DNA of 64,000 nt from Bacteroidales bacterium (GCA_017617475.1 JAFZWC010000022.1:30854-94853), one strand, 5' to 3'. Counted from the first letter of the stretch, positions 43,670 to 53,268 are shown. Notes: generated by a model from the letters alone, not told the origin. Translations and numbers: made by a program.

Positions 43670-43697
43670 GAGATTCTTCGCTTCGCTCAGAATGACA
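43670..43697 (-). repeat. Interspersed palindromic repeat, copy 7
   Basis: AGATTCTTCGCTTCG ... CAGAATGACA, consensus form in minus orientation, filling most of the short gap between thyA and folA. Confidence 0.88.
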
Positions 43698-43704
43698 AAT
43701 GGGC

Positions 43705-44499
43705 TTAAACAGCCACGGGAGCTTTGATCGCAGGCCACGGGTCATAGCCTTCCAGAGTGAAATCTTCATATTGGAAGTCAAAGATGGACTTGACGTTGGG
43801 GTTGAGGTGCATGGTGGGGAGCTTCCGGGGTTCGCGGGACAGCTGCAGGGCCACCTGCTCAAAGTGGTTCTTGTAAATGTGGGTGTCTCCGGTGGTGTGG
43901 ATGAACTCGCCGGGCTGCAGGCCGCAGACCTGGGCTATCATCATGGTCAGGAGAGCGTAGGAGGCAATGTTGAAGGGAACGCCCAGGAACACGTCTGCGC
44001 TGCGCTGGTATAGCTGGCAGGAGAGTTTTCCGTCGGCCACATAGAACTGGAAGAGGCAATGGCAGGGCGGCAGGGCCATCTTGTCCACCTCTCCGGGGTT
44101 CCATGCGCACACCAGCATGCGGCGGGAATCCGGGTTGTTCTTGATCATGTCCACCACCAGGCCCAGCTGGTCGATAGAGCGGCCGTCGGGGGCGGGCCAA
44201 GAGCGCCACTGGTGACCGTAGACCGGTCCCAGCTCTCCGTTTTCGTCGGCCCATTCGTCCCAGATGGTAACGCCATGCTCCTGCAGGTAACGCACGTTGG
44301 TGTTGCCCGAGATAAACCACAGGAGCTCGTATATGATGGATTTCAGGTGAACCTTCTTGGTGGTGAGGAGGGGAAAGCCGTCGGCCAGGTTAAAACGCAT
44401 CTGATAGCCGAATACGCTTTGCGTACCGGTTCCGGTGCGGTCTTCCTTCATGGCCCCGTTGGCGCGGATATGTCTTAGGAGATCCAGATATTGTTGCAT
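43705..44499 (-). CDS. thyA: Thymidylate synthase
   Basis: A 264-residue enzyme converting dUMP to dTMP with methylene-tetrahydrofolate. ATG 44499 ([11 protein letters not shown]) is the family start. Motifs: [30 protein letters not shown], the nucleophile Cys in [11 protein letters not shown], and [20 protein letters not shown]. Full length. A TATTTTTG element lies four bases upstream, implying almost no leader. folA follows on the same strand. Confidence 0.97.
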   Translation of the reverse strand: MQQYLDLLRHIRANGAMKEDRTGTGTQSVFGYQMRFNLADGFPLLTTKKVHLKSIIYELLWFISGNTNVRYLQEHGVTIWDEWADENGELGPVYGHQWRSWPAPDGRSIDQLGLVVDMIKNNPDSRRMLVCAWNPGEVDKMALPPCHCLFQFYVADGKLSCQLYQRSADVFLGVPFNIASYALLTMMIAQVCGLQPGEFIHTTGDTHIYKNHFEQVALQLSREPRKLPTMHLNPNVKSIFDFQYEDFTLEGYDPWPAIKAPVAV

Positions 44500-44503
44500 A
44501 ATG

Positions 44504-44511
44504 CAAAAATA
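44504..44511 (-). promoter_or_regulatory. Bacteroidetes -7 element of thyA
   Basis: TATTTTTG on the minus strand, exact TAnnTTTG match, four bases before the thyA ATG. Confidence 0.5.
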
Positions 44512-44594
44512 CGAATCTATTTTGAATTCTTTGTTATTTTTATTTTCTTTGCAAAAGTAGTGTATTACAGGGGAATCCCCCAAAGGCAAACCAT

Positions 44595-45953
44595 ATGCAA
44601 GAGAGAGAGAATTTCGGCAGCCGGGCGGCCGTTATCCTGACTATGGCGGGCTCCGCCATCGGCCTTGGCAACATTTGGCGTTTTCCCTATCTGGTAGGGC
44701 AGAACGGAGGCGCCGCCTTCGTCATCATCTACATTGTCTTTACCCTGCTGCTTTCCCTTCCCATCTTCCTGGCCGAATCGGCCATAGGGCGCAACGGTGG
44801 CACGGATTGCCGCAGCGCCATAGCCATGTGGGTGCCGGGGCGCGCGGGACGATGGCTGGGCATGCTCTCCGTCATCACCCCTCTCTGGATTGCTTCCTAC
44901 TACTCGGTTGTGGGCGGCTGGTCGCTGGAATACCTGTTCCAGGCCCTGCAGTTCAAATTCTCTACCACGGACCCTTCGCTCATGGTCGGGAGCTTTGAAA
45001 ACGCCATAAGCCACCCCTACCTTCCCATACTCTTTCACCTGCTGTTCCTGGCAGCCACCGTCATCGTGGTGGTCTTCGGCATCAAAGGCGGCATCGAGAA
45101 ATTCAGCAAGATCTGCATTCCGCTGCTCTTCCTTCTGATTCTGATCATCACCACTTACTCCCTTTCCCTTCCGGGCGCCTCAAAGGGTGTTAGTTATCTG
45201 GTCAAGCCCGTTTTTTCCAAAGTCACTATCCACACCTTCATAGATGCCCTGGGGCAGTCTTTCTTTTCCCTTTCGCTGGGCATGGGCATCATCATTACCT
45301 ACTCTTCCTTTGTGAACAAGAAGGAGAACCTGATGGTAGCGGGGCTGGGCACGTCCGTCAGCGACCTGCTCTTTGCCTATCTGGCCGGTTTTGCCGTCAT
45401 GCCCGCCGTGTTTGCCGCTGGCATGGAGCCCTCCTCCGGCGCCGGTCTGGTCTTTGACACGCTGCCGTATATTTTCTCCCAGATGGCCGTACACATGCCC
45501 GTTTTCAGCGGCGTGGCCGCCATCCTTTTCTTCCTGGCCATCTTCATTGCTGCCATTACCTCGTCCGTTTCCCTCATTGAAGTGGGGGTAGATTATCTTA
45601 CCACCACCCACAAGATGAAGCGGGGCTGGGCCTGTGCATTGCTCTTTGGCATCTGTGGCGTGGCGGGCATCCTGTGTTCGCTTTCCTTCGGCCCGCTGTC
45701 CCAGATAAAACTGATGGGGCTCAGCATCTTTGACTTTGCCGACAATGTGGCATCCGATGTCCTGCTCATGTTAGGCAGCCTCATCGCGGTTATCCTGGCC
45801 GGCTGGGTAATGCCCAAGAAGGTTCTGTTCCGGGAGCTTACCAACGGCGGCAGCAAACACGGAAATGTTAAGGTGTTCCCCGTAGTCTATATACTCCTGC
45901 GCTATGTGGCGCCCATTGGAATACTGGTTCTTATCTTGTCTTCCATGTTATGA
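44595..45953 (+). CDS. Sodium-dependent amino-acid-type transporter of the NSS family (copy 1)
   Basis: A 452-residue inner-membrane symporter of the neurotransmitter:sodium symporter family. The TM1 signature [25 protein letters not shown] is largely intact (sodium and substrate site). Hydrophobic segments continue to the C-terminus and fit about 11 helices, the shorter bacterial form like Mhs[18 protein letters not shown] is the TM6-type segment. Substrate cannot be predicted, though amino acids are usual. The stop overlaps the start of copy 2 by four bases (ATGA). Confidence 0.9.
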   Translation: MQERENFGSRAAVILTMAGSAIGLGNIWRFPYLVGQNGGAAFVIIYIVFTLLLSLPIFLAESAIGRNGGTDCRSAIAMWVPGRAGRWLGMLSVITPLWIASYYSVVGGWSLEYLFQALQFKFSTTDPSLMVGSFENAISHPYLPILFHLLFLAATVIVVVFGIKGGIEKFSKICIPLLFLLILIITTYSLSLPGASKGVSYLVKPVFSKVTIHTFIDALGQSFFSLSLGMGIIITYSSFVNKKENLMVAGLGTSVSDLLFAYLAGFAVMPAVFAAGMEPSSGAGLVFDTLPYIFSQMAVHMPVFSGVAAILFFLAIFIAAITSSVSLIEVGVDYLTTTHKMKRGWACALLFGICGVAGILCSLSFGPLSQIKLMGLSIFDFADNVASDVLLMLGSLIAVILAGWVMPKKVLFRELTNGGSKHGNVKVFPVVYILLRYVAPIGILVLILSSML

Positions 45954-47308
45954 TTAAGCAAAGGGAGCATTTCGGCAGCCGTTTTGCCGTGATTATGGCC
46001 ATGGCGGGCAGCGCCGTGGGCCTGGGGAACATCTGGCGTTTCCCGTATATTCTGGGTCAGTATGGCGGTGCGGCCTTCATCCTGGTGTACGTTGTCGCCA
46101 GCATTTTCCTGGCCCTCCCCATCTTCTTTGCCGAAGCCATCATCGGCCGACGCTCCCGTTCCGACACTTTCGGCGCCATGCAGAAACTGGCCCCCGGCAC
46201 GGCCTGGCGCTGGGCAGGGCTGCTCACCGTGCTCTCGCCCCTGCTCATCCTCAGCTACTATTCCGTAGTGGGCGGCTGGAGCGTCGAATACCTGTTCAAG
46301 TCCCTTTCTTTCAGCTTTACGGACGTTCCGGCCGAGGTGGTTCCCCATTTCTTCGGCCACTTTATCTCTTCTCTGTGGCAGCCCATCTTTACCCATACGG
46401 CTTTCATGGCCCTGGTGGCCGGAATCGTGCTGGGCGGGGTGAAAGACGGAATCGAGAAGTTTTCCAAGATTGCCATGCCCCTGCTATTGTTCCTGATCCT
46501 GGCCATCGAGGTGTATTCGCTTACGCTTCCCGGTTCGTTCAAGGGAGTGGAATACCTGATTAAGCCGGACTTTTCCAAGCTCACGGCCGACGCCTACGCC
46601 GCCGCCCTGGGACAGGCGTTCTTTTCCCTCTCGCTGGGCGTGGGAACCATCCTTACCTATTCTTCCTATGTGAAGAAAGAGGAGAACCTGCTGGTCTCCG
46701 GCGCCGGAACCGCGCTAAGCGACCTCATCTTTGCCATGATTGCCGCTTTTGCCGTGATGCCGGCCGTTTTTGCCGCCGGTCTTCAGCCGGGCTCGGGGCC
46801 GGGACTGGTCTTTGAGACGCTGCCTTATATTTTCAACAAGATGGGCGAAGGCCTACCCATTATCACCACCCTGGTATCTACGGTCTTTTTCGTGGCCATC
46901 CTGGCGGCAGCGCTTACATCGGCCATCTCCATGCTGGAAGTGGGCGTGGCGTTCCTTACGGACGAGCGGGGGATGAAAAGGCGCAGCGCCACCCTGATGC
47001 TGGCCTTCCTATGCTGGGCCGTGGGTATTCTGTGCAGCCTTTCCTTCGGCTCCCTTTCCGGGGTTAAGATTCTGGGACTCACTTTCTTCGACTTCCTGGA
47101 CACCCTGTGCTCGGACTGGCTGCTCCCGCTGGGCGGTCTCATCTTCACCCTCTTTGTGGGCTGGAAAATGTCCAGGGCCGACGTGCGCGACGAGTTCACC
47201 AATGGCGGCACCAAGAACGTGCGCCTCTTCGGGGCGGTCTATTTTCTGATGCGTTTCCTGGCCCCGGTGGGAATTGTGGCGATTTTCCTGACCAACCTGT
47301 TCCTCTAG
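45950..47308 (+). CDS. Sodium-dependent amino-acid-type transporter of the NSS family (copy 2)
   Basis: A 452-residue paralogue of copy 1, same length and helix layout, but clearly diverged. The TM1 signature is [22 protein letters not shown], with Tyr where copy 1 and most family members have Asn in the NGG segment. The TM6-type segment is FFSLSLGVGTILTYSSY. It is translationally coupled to copy 1 by a four-base overlap, so the two arose by tandem duplication and are co-expressed. Its stop shares the palindrome CTAG with the convergent mutS stop. Confidence 0.9.
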   Translation: MIKQREHFGSRFAVIMAMAGSAVGLGNIWRFPYILGQYGGAAFILVYVVASIFLALPIFFAEAIIGRRSRSDTFGAMQKLAPGTAWRWAGLLTVLSPLLILSYYSVVGGWSVEYLFKSLSFSFTDVPAEVVPHFFGHFISSLWQPIFTHTAFMALVAGIVLGGVKDGIEKFSKIAMPLLLFLILAIEVYSLTLPGSFKGVEYLIKPDFSKLTADAYAAALGQAFFSLSLGVGTILTYSSYVKKEENLLVSGAGTALSDLIFAMIAAFAVMPAVFAAGLQPGSGPGLVFETLPYIFNKMGEGLPIITTLVSTVFFVAILAAALTSAISMLEVGVAFLTDERGMKRRSATLMLAFLCWAVGILCSLSFGSLSGVKILGLTFFDFLDTLCSDWLLPLGGLIFTLFVGWKMSRADVRDEFTNGGTKNVRLFGAVYFLMRFLAPVGIVAIFLTNLFL

Positions 47309-49929
47309 ATTCCCAGCTCGTCCTTCATGGCGCGAAGCAGGTCAAAAGCCTGCAGGGGCGTCATGTTGTTGAGGTCGGCGGCCTTGAGGCGGTCGCGAAG
47401 GCTTTCCAGCAGAGGATCGTCCAGCTGGAACATGGACAGTTGCAGCGAGCCGTCTTTCTCTATGCGGCCCTCTTTCACGTTGTGCGGCTTAACCGGCGTC
47501 AGGGCGCCGATGGCGTCCAGCTTCTGGCTGTTCTCCAGGGCTTTGAGGGTCCTTTCGGCGCTCTCCAGCACGGGCCCGGGCATGCCGGCCATGCGCGCCA
47601 CGTGGATACCGAAGCTGTGGGCGGTGCCGCCTTCCTTGATCTTGCGAAGGAAGATGACCTCCCGGCCCACCTCCTTCACGGTGACATGGAAATTCCTGAC
47701 CCGGGGGAAGAGGCCCTCGAGGTCGTTGAGTTCGTGGTAATGGGTGGCGAAGAGCGTCTTGGCGCCCTTGCCGTATTCGTGGATGTATTCCACGATGCCG
47801 CGGGCGATGGACATGCCGTCGTAGGTGGACGTGCCGCGCCCAATCTCGTCCAGCAGCACCAGGGAGCGGGCCGATAAATTGTTGAGGATCATTGCCGTCT
47901 CCAGCATTTCCACCATGAAGGTAGATTCTCCGCGGGAAATGTTGTCCGTGGCGCCCACGCGGGTGAACAGCTTGTCGAACCAGCCGATATGGGCCTCGGC
48001 GGCCGGCACGAAGGACCCGGCCTGCGCCATCAGCACAATGAGTGCCGTCTGACGCAGCAGCGCACTCTTACCCGCCATGTTGGGACCGGTAAGGATAATA
48101 ATCTGCTGCTTATCCGTGTCCAGGTGTACGCTGTTGGGAACGTATTCCTCTCCGGCGGGCATGAGCGTCTCAATCACGGGATGGCGGCCGTCCCGGATGT
48201 CCAGCGCCTTGCTTTCGTTCATGTCCGGACGGCAGTAGCCCCGCTCGCGGGCCTGTTCGGCAAATCCGGCCAGCACGTCCAGTTTGGCCAGGATGCGGCT
48301 GTTGGTCTGGATGTCCGGAATCTGCTGCTGGATGCGGGCGATGAGCTCTCCGTACAGGCGTGACTCTATGGCGTAGATGCGGTCTTCGGCCGTGAGGATC
48401 TTTTCCTCGTACTGCTTCAGTTCTTCGGTAATATAACGCTCCGCGTTCACCAGCGTCTGCTTGCGGATCCACTCCGGCGGCACTTTGTCGCGGAAGGTGT
48501 TGCGAACCTCTATGTAGTAGCCGAAAACGTTGTTGTAGGCAATCTTGAGCGAGCTTATGCCGGTTCTTTCGGCCTCCCGCTGTTGCATCTGGAGCAAATA
48601 GTCTTTGCCGCCGGCGCTCAGGTTGCGGAGGTCGTCCAGTTCGGCGTCAACACCCGGGCCGATGACGGGGCCCTTCCCCACCTGGATGGCGGGTTCGGGG
48701 GCCAGCACCCGGAAGATTTCGGCCTGAAGCTTTTCGCAATTGCGCAGGCCCTTGAGCAGTTTTTCCAGGGCCGATGAACCGGAAAGGCGGGCCTTGATGG
48801 GGCTGGTGAGGGCCAGGCCGCGACCCAGCTGCATTACCTCGCGGGGGTATGCCTTGCCGGTGGCGATGCGTCCCAGGATACGGTCCATGTCGCCCAGCTT
48901 GCCCAAGTCTATCTGGGTTTCTTCCAGGACGGACGGCAGCTCCGTGAAACTCTGCACCACGTCGTAGCGGGCGTTCAGCTCCTTGAGGTCCAGGATGGGC
49001 ATGGCCAGCCATTGCCGCAAAAGGCGAGCTCCCATGGGGCTGGAGCATTTGTCCAGCGTCTGCACCAGGGATACGCCGTCGGCCCCGGCCGCACTCTGGA
49101 ACACCTCCAGGTTGCGGAGGGTGAACTTGTCCATCCAAACGAACTTGGCCTCGTCAATGCGGCCGATGGTGCAGATGTTCTTGAGGCCGGTATGCTGGGT
49201 CTGTTCCAGATACACCAGAAGGGCTCCGGCGCTGCAGATGCCCAGCGGGAAGGGGTCTATGGCAAAACCTTTCAGACTCTCTACCTGCAACTGGCGTTTG
49301 AGGCGCTCCACGGCCGAGTCGTACACGAAGGCCCATTCGTCAATGGAGGTGGTATAAATGTCGCCCAGACGCTCCCGGAGGCCTTTCTCGTAGCCTCTTT
49401 GAACCACCAGTTCTTTGGGTTTGAGCGAGCCGACAAGAGTGGCAATGTAATCCAGAGCGCCTTGTGCCACCTGGAACTGGCCGGTAGACACATCCAGGAA
49501 GGCGGCGCCGCACTGGTCTTTTTCCAGGGTGATGCCACAGAGGAAGTTGTTCTCCTTGGTTTCCAGCATGTTCTCCCCGAAGGAGATGCCGGGAGTAACG
49601 ATTTCCGTAACGCCGCGCTTGACCAGCTTCTTGGCAAACTTGGGGTCTTCCAGCTGGTCGCACACGGCCACCTTGTAACCGGCGCGCACCAACTTGGTGA
49701 GATAATTCTCCAGCGCGTGATGGGGGAAGCCCGCCATAGCCACGGGGCCCTTGTCCCCGTTGGACTTTTTGGTCTGCACCAGGCCCAGCACCCGCACGGC
49801 CGTAATGGCGTCGTCGGAATACATCTCGTAAAAGTCTCCCACTCTGTACAGCAGCAGCGCCTCGGGGTGTTGTGCCTTCACCTCGAAGTAGTGCTTCAGC
49901 ATGGGAGTATCTTCCGCCATTTTAGCCAT
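47305..49929 (-). CDS. mutS: DNA mismatch repair ATPase MutS
   Basis: An 874-residue mismatch sensor. The N-terminal domain has the mismatch-wedge motif in VGDFYEMYSDDAI (Phe-Tyr-Glu). Connector and lever domains follow, and the ATPase has Walker A TGPNMAGKSALLRQ, Walker B LVLLDEIGRGTSTYDG and FATHYHELNDL. ATG 49929 or 49920 can start it. The C-terminus (LLRAMKDELGI) is the usual end. An exact -7 element is eight bases upstream. Full length. Confidence 0.97.
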   Translation of the reverse strand: MAKMAEDTPMLKHYFEVKAQHPEALLLYRVGDFYEMYSDDAITAVRVLGLVQTKKSNGDKGPVAMAGFPHHALENYLTKLVRAGYKVAVCDQLEDPKFAKKLVKRGVTEIVTPGISFGENMLETKENNFLCGITLEKDQCGAAFLDVSTGQFQVAQGALDYIATLVGSLKPKELVVQRGYEKGLRERLGDIYTTSIDEWAFVYDSAVERLKRQLQVESLKGFAIDPFPLGICSAGALLVYLEQTQHTGLKNICTIGRIDEAKFVWMDKFTLRNLEVFQSAAGADGVSLVQTLDKCSSPMGARLLRQWLAMPILDLKELNARYDVVQSFTELPSVLEETQIDLGKLGDMDRILGRIATGKAYPREVMQLGRGLALTSPIKARLSGSSALEKLLKGLRNCEKLQAEIFRVLAPEPAIQVGKGPVIGPGVDAELDDLRNLSAGGKDYLLQMQQREAERTGISSLKIAYNNVFGYYIEVRNTFRDKVPPEWIRKQTLVNAERYITEELKQYEEKILTAEDRIYAIESRLYGELIARIQQQIPDIQTNSRILAKLDVLAGFAEQARERGYCRPDMNESKALDIRDGRHPVIETLMPAGEEYVPNSVHLDTDKQQIIILTGPNMAGKSALLRQTALIVLMAQAGSFVPAAEAHIGWFDKLFTRVGATDNISRGESTFMVEMLETAMILNNLSARSLVLLDEIGRGTSTYDGMSIARGIVEYIHEYGKGAKTLFATHYHELNDLEGLFPRVRNFHVTVKEVGREVIFLRKIKEGGTAHSFGIHVARMAGMPGPVLESAERTLKALENSQKLDAIGALTPVKPHNVKEGRIEKDGSLQLSMFQLDDPLLESLRDRLKAADLNNMTPLQAFDLLRAMKDELGI

Positions 49930-49936
49930 AGGAGTA

Positions 49937-49944
49937 CAAATATA
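49937..49944 (-). promoter_or_regulatory. Bacteroidetes -7 element of mutS
   Basis: TATATTTG on the minus strand, exact TAnnTTTG match, just upstream of the mutS start and overlapping the gap after the deformylase gene. Confidence 0.55.
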
Positions 49945-49950
49945 CGAAAA

Positions 49951-50604
49951 TTAGGGCTTATTCCACCAGGCGGGACGCTCGTAGGAGTAGCCCTCGCGTT
50001 CGGCCGCCCAGGCTTCGTTCACGGTGACCGTATCGGCCCTGTCCGTGTAGATGATGCCGTCCAGGTGGTCGCATTCGTGCTGGAAAATAATGGCCGAATA
50101 GCCCTCCACCTTTTCGGTGACGGGGGTGCCGTCGGGCTTGAGATAGCTGATCTGCACGCGCGGATATCGGCGCACGATGCCGCGGTAGGGCGGCACGGAA
50201 AGGCAGCCTTCAGGCCCGGGTACTTTTTCTCCCAACAGGCTGTCAATCTTTATGTTGAGGTAGGGCTCAATGGGCTCGCCAGGCTTGTCGTAACGCATTA
50301 CGAGTACCATGCGGCGGTTGATGCCAATCTGCGGGGCGGCAATGCCCACGCCGTCCTGGGAGGGGTCGGTGAGCGTACGGTACATCTTGTCCAGCAGGGT
50401 TTTGAGCTGGGCCGATTCCAGTTCCTTCGGCCCCAGGTCTTTGCTTATGGTGCGAAGGATGACGCTGTCCTGCGGCATCACGCACACATACATGACGGAA
50501 TCGGACCGCTCTATCACGGTGCTTTCCCACGCCGTCCAGCCCTTGGGGCCGCAGCTGCTAATTACTAAACCCAGAACCAACGCCAGGCGAAACAGATACT
50601 TCAT
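49951..50604 (-). CDS. Peptide deformylase with lipoprotein-type signal peptide
   Basis: A 217-residue protein whose three deformylase motifs are intact: GVGIAAPQIG, EGCLSVP and QHECDHLDG (metal ligands Cys, His, His and catalytic Glu). The start is ATG 50604 (MKYLFRLALVLGLV); this leads into a hydrophobic stretch and the lipobox VISSCGPKG with Cys18. A deformylase removes the formyl group from nascent chains in the cytoplasm, so an exported, lipid-anchored copy is unexpected. The extra ~35 residues after the Cys are not typical either. It follows the nucleotide-sugar dehydrogenase on the same strand by six bases. Confidence 0.87.
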   Translation of the reverse strand: MKYLFRLALVLGLVISSCGPKGWTAWESTVIERSDSVMYVCVMPQDSVILRTISKDLGPKELESAQLKTLLDKMYRTLTDPSQDGVGIAAPQIGINRRMVLVMRYDKPGEPIEPYLNIKIDSLLGEKVPGPEGCLSVPPYRGIVRRYPRVQISYLKPDGTPVTEKVEGYSAIIFQHECDHLDGIIYTDRADTVTVNEAWAAEREGYSYERPAWWNKP

Positions 50605-50610
50605 AAACAA

Positions 50611-51885
50611 TTATAGTCTTGCGTCAACCACATCGCGGGGAAGGATGCCTTTCACGTCGTAGAGAACGCCGCCCTTGCGGACGAAGGCCGGGATGTCCCT
50701 TTCCAGAAAATCGTTGTGGGCCACCGCCAGGATTACGGCATCAAACATTTCCTTGGGCGGGGTGCTCACCACATCCAGGCCATATTCCTTCTTGACTCCT
50801 TCGGGATCGGCCAGCGGGTCGTAGATGGTTATGTTGGAGGTGTATTCGGCCAGCGTGTTGTAAATATCGGCCACTTTGGTGTTGCGGATGTCGGGGCAAT
50901 TTTCCTTGAACGTGACACCCAGGATTAGGATCTTCGCATCCTTCACCAGGACACCTTTCTTGTTCATGCACTTGATGGTCTGCTTGGCAACATAGGAACC
51001 CATGCTGTCGTTCAGGCGGCGTGCATTGGTCATAATGCGGGGAAGAACGCCGTACACCTGGGCTTTCTGGATTAAATAGTAAGGGTCGACGCTGATGCAA
51101 TGGCCGCCCACCAGACCGGGATTCATTTTGATAAAGTTCCACTTGCTGGAAGCTGCCTCTATCACATCGTGGGTGTCAATCCCCATGGCGTTGAAAATCT
51201 TGGCCAGCTCGTTCATGAAGGCTATATTTACGTCACGCTGGCTGTTTTCGATGATCTTGGAAGCCTCGGCCACGCGGATGGACGGCGCACGGTGGGTTCC
51301 ATTCTCCAGAACCGTATTGTAAACCTGGTCCACCAGGTCTGCGATTTCCGGGGTGGAGCCGGAGGTGACTTTCTTGATCTTCTCCACCGTGTGCAGCTTG
51401 TCACCGGGATTGATTCTCTCCGGGGAATAGCCGGCAAAGAAGTCCTGGTTGAAGCGCAGGCCGGACACCCGTTCCACCACCGGAAGGCATTCCTCTTCCG
51501 TAACACCGGGGTAAACGGTTGATTCATAGACCACTATATCCCCTTTTGAGATAACCGCACCCACTGTCTCCGAGGCTTTTATCAAAGGCGTCAGGTCTGG
51601 CCTGTTGTTAGCGTCCACGGGCGTGGGAACGGCTACCACATAGAAATTGCAGTCCCGGATATCGTCCAGCTGGGAGGTACAGCGGAAACCGTGCTCCCGG
51701 AGGGCTTCCTGAAGCAGGGTGTCGCTCACTTCCAGGGTGGCATCGTGCCCGGCCGCCAGCGCGGCGACCCGGTCCCGATTCAGGTCAAAGCCGATGGTGG
51801 GAAAACGGGTAGAGAAAAGACGGGCCAGCGGAAGGCCTACGTAGCCCAGGCCTATCACGCAAATTCGGATATTCTTTGTGTCCAT
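50611..51885 (-). CDS. UDP-GlcNAc/GalNAc-type nucleotide-sugar dehydrogenase (WbpA/TviB group)
   Basis: A 424-residue NAD-dependent dehydrogenase that oxidises C6 of a UDP-sugar to a uronic acid for surface polysaccharide. ATG 51885 (MDTKNIRICVIGLGYVGLPLA) opens the NAD fold. Further motifs: AVPTPVD, YESTVYPGVTEEEC, FAGYSPERINPGD, and the catalytic Cys in GLVGGHCISVDPYYL. The C-terminal sugar-binding part (GVTFKENCPDIRNTKV) is the WbpA/TviB-type arrangement. It diverges from a glycosyltransferase gene, both with their own -7 elements; together they point to surface-polysaccharide synthesis. Confidence 0.9.
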   Translation of the reverse strand: MDTKNIRICVIGLGYVGLPLARLFSTRFPTIGFDLNRDRVAALAAGHDATLEVSDTLLQEALREHGFRCTSQLDDIRDCNFYVVAVPTPVDANNRPDLTPLIKASETVGAVISKGDIVVYESTVYPGVTEEECLPVVERVSGLRFNQDFFAGYSPERINPGDKLHTVEKIKKVTSGSTPEIADLVDQVYNTVLENGTHRAPSIRVAEASKIIENSQRDVNIAFMNELAKIFNAMGIDTHDVIEAASSKWNFIKMNPGLVGGHCISVDPYYLIQKAQVYGVLPRIMTNARRLNDSMGSYVAKQTIKCMNKKGVLVKDAKILILGVTFKENCPDIRNTKVADIYNTLAEYTSNITIYDPLADPEGVKKEYGLDVVSTPPKEMFDAVILAVAHNDFLERDIPAFVRKGGVLYDVKGILPRDVVDARL

Positions 51886-51909
51886 AACGGGTGGAAATAT
51901 CATAATTCA

Positions 51910-51917
51910 CAAAGGTA
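51910..51917 (-). promoter_or_regulatory. Bacteroidetes -7 element of the nucleotide-sugar dehydrogenase
   Basis: TACCTTTG on the minus strand, exact TAnnTTTG match, 24 bases before the ATG. Divergent from the promoter at 51924-51954. Confidence 0.55.
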
Positions 51918-51923
51918 AGAAAA

Positions 51924-51954
51924 TTTCCGGATAAGGCTATTTTTGCTAACTTTG
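51924..51954 (+). promoter_or_regulatory. Bacteroidetes promoter of the GT4 gene (TTTC-N19-TAACTTTG)
   Basis: TTTC 51924-51927 (one base off the -33 TTTG), 19-base spacer, TAACTTTG 51947-51954. Six bases separate it from ATG 51961. Confidence 0.6.
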
Positions 51955-51960
51955 CAAGTT

Positions 51961-53268
51961 ATGAAACGTGTTCTGATCATCACCTACTACTGGCCCCCGT
52001 CGGGCGGTTCTGGGGTGCAGCGCTGGGTTAAATTTGCCAAGTATCTTCCGCAGGAAGGATGGCAGCCGGTGGTCTATACCCCGGAAAACCCGGAGCTCAC
52101 CACGGTGGATGAAAGCCTGGAAGCCGAGATTCCCCCGTCTGTGGAAGTGCTGCGCACCCCCATCCGGGAGCCCTACGACCTGTATCGTAAAATAATGGGC
52201 AAGAAGGCTTCCGGCAAGGAGGTGACCCCCATCTCCAGTGGTAAGAAAGGTCTGAAACAACGTATCATGCTCTGGATACGGGCCAATCTCTTTGTCCCGG
52301 ACCCCCGGATAAGCTGGGTGCGCCCTTCGGTCCGTTTTCTCAAAGAGTATCTGAAAGGGCACCCGGTAGACCTGATGATTACAACAGGGCCGCCGCAGTC
52401 CATGCACCTGATCGGTCTTAAGCTGCACCGGGAAACGGGCCTTCCGTGGGTGGCCGATTTCCGGGACCCCTGGAGCCGCCATTACAGCCTTCCTTACCTT
52501 CCGCTCACCCAGCGCTCCCTGCGTAAGATCCGGAGGATGGAACAGGAGGTGCTGGACGAGGCCTCGGCCGTTCTCACGGTAACGCCCTTCGTGCAGAAAG
52601 AATATGCCGCCCAGACCCGCACCCCGGTGGCCATGATCACCAACGGCTATGACGAGGAGGACTTTGCGGCCGACGTTACCCCGGACGGGTACTTCAACCT
52701 CACCCAGACGGGCTATCTGGCGGCCGACGGCAATCCCGCGGTGCTCTGGAAGGTGCTGGGAGAAATGGCCGGGAAGGACGCCGCCTTCCGGGAGCAGTTG
52801 CGCATTCGCCTGGCGGGCCTGGTGGACAAAGCCGTTTATGACACCCTTGACCGCGAGGGGCTTCGGCCGAACCTGGTGGATCTGGGTTACTGCACCCATG
52901 GGACGGCCATTCGGGAGCAGCAGGCCGCTTCCGTGCTCCTGCTTCCTCTGCGCAACGCCCCCGAGATGCGGAATATCCTGCCCGGAAAGGTGTTTGAGTA
53001 CATGGCCGCCCACCGTCCGGTGCTGGGTTTTGGCCAGCCGGATGGTATTCAGGCTCGGCTGCTTAAGGAAACCGGTGCCGGAGTCACCTGTGACTGGGAA
53101 GACGAGGCGGGTATCCGCACATTTGTGCAGAAGGCCTGGGAACAGCACCAGGCCGGTGGCGTATCGGCCCCCCAGGGAGAGGTTTCTCAGTATTCCCGTC
53201 GCAACCTTACCCGCCAGTTGGCAGAACTATTAGATAAAACAACAGATTCTTCGCTTCGCTCAGAATGA
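51961..53268 (+). CDS. Glycosyltransferase family 4
   Basis: A 435-residue GT-B glycosyltransferase. It starts MKRVLIITYYWPPSGGSGVQ, the Gly-rich loop of the N-terminal Rossmann domain; ATG 51961 follows a -7 element by six bases. The acceptor-side segment is DLMITTGPPQSMHLIGL; the C-terminal donor site has LLLPLRNAPEMRNILPGK and FEYMAAHRPVLGFG. The last nine residues (TDSSLRSE) and the stop are supplied by an interspersed repeat, so the original C-terminus may have been different. It probably adds a sugar to a surface glycan. Overlaps the next gene by four bases. Confidence 0.88.
   Translation: MKRVLIITYYWPPSGGSGVQRWVKFAKYLPQEGWQPVVYTPENPELTTVDESLEAEIPPSVEVLRTPIREPYDLYRKIMGKKASGKEVTPISSGKKGLKQRIMLWIRANLFVPDPRISWVRPSVRFLKEYLKGHPVDLMITTGPPQSMHLIGLKLHRETGLPWVADFRDPWSRHYSLPYLPLTQRSLRKIRRMEQEVLDEASAVLTVTPFVQKEYAAQTRTPVAMITNGYDEEDFAADVTPDGYFNLTQTGYLAADGNPAVLWKVLGEMAGKDAAFREQLRIRLAGLVDKAVYDTLDREGLRPNLVDLGYCTHGTAIREQQAASVLLLPLRNAPEMRNILPGKVFEYMAAHRPVLGFGQPDGIQARLLKETGAGVTCDWEDEAGIRTFVQKAWEQHQAGGVSAPQGEVSQYSRRNLTRQLAELLDKTTDSSLRSE

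Noticed and set aside
43641..43862. N-terminal extension of folA
   Set aside because: It reads through a repeat (CHSERSEES) and the end of thyA; the dihydrofolate reductase fold starts at MEKCLIVAVA.
44595..47308. Assembly duplication of one NSS transporter
   Set aside because: The two copies are diverged throughout, including in the TM1 motif, and overlap by a natural ATGA junction.
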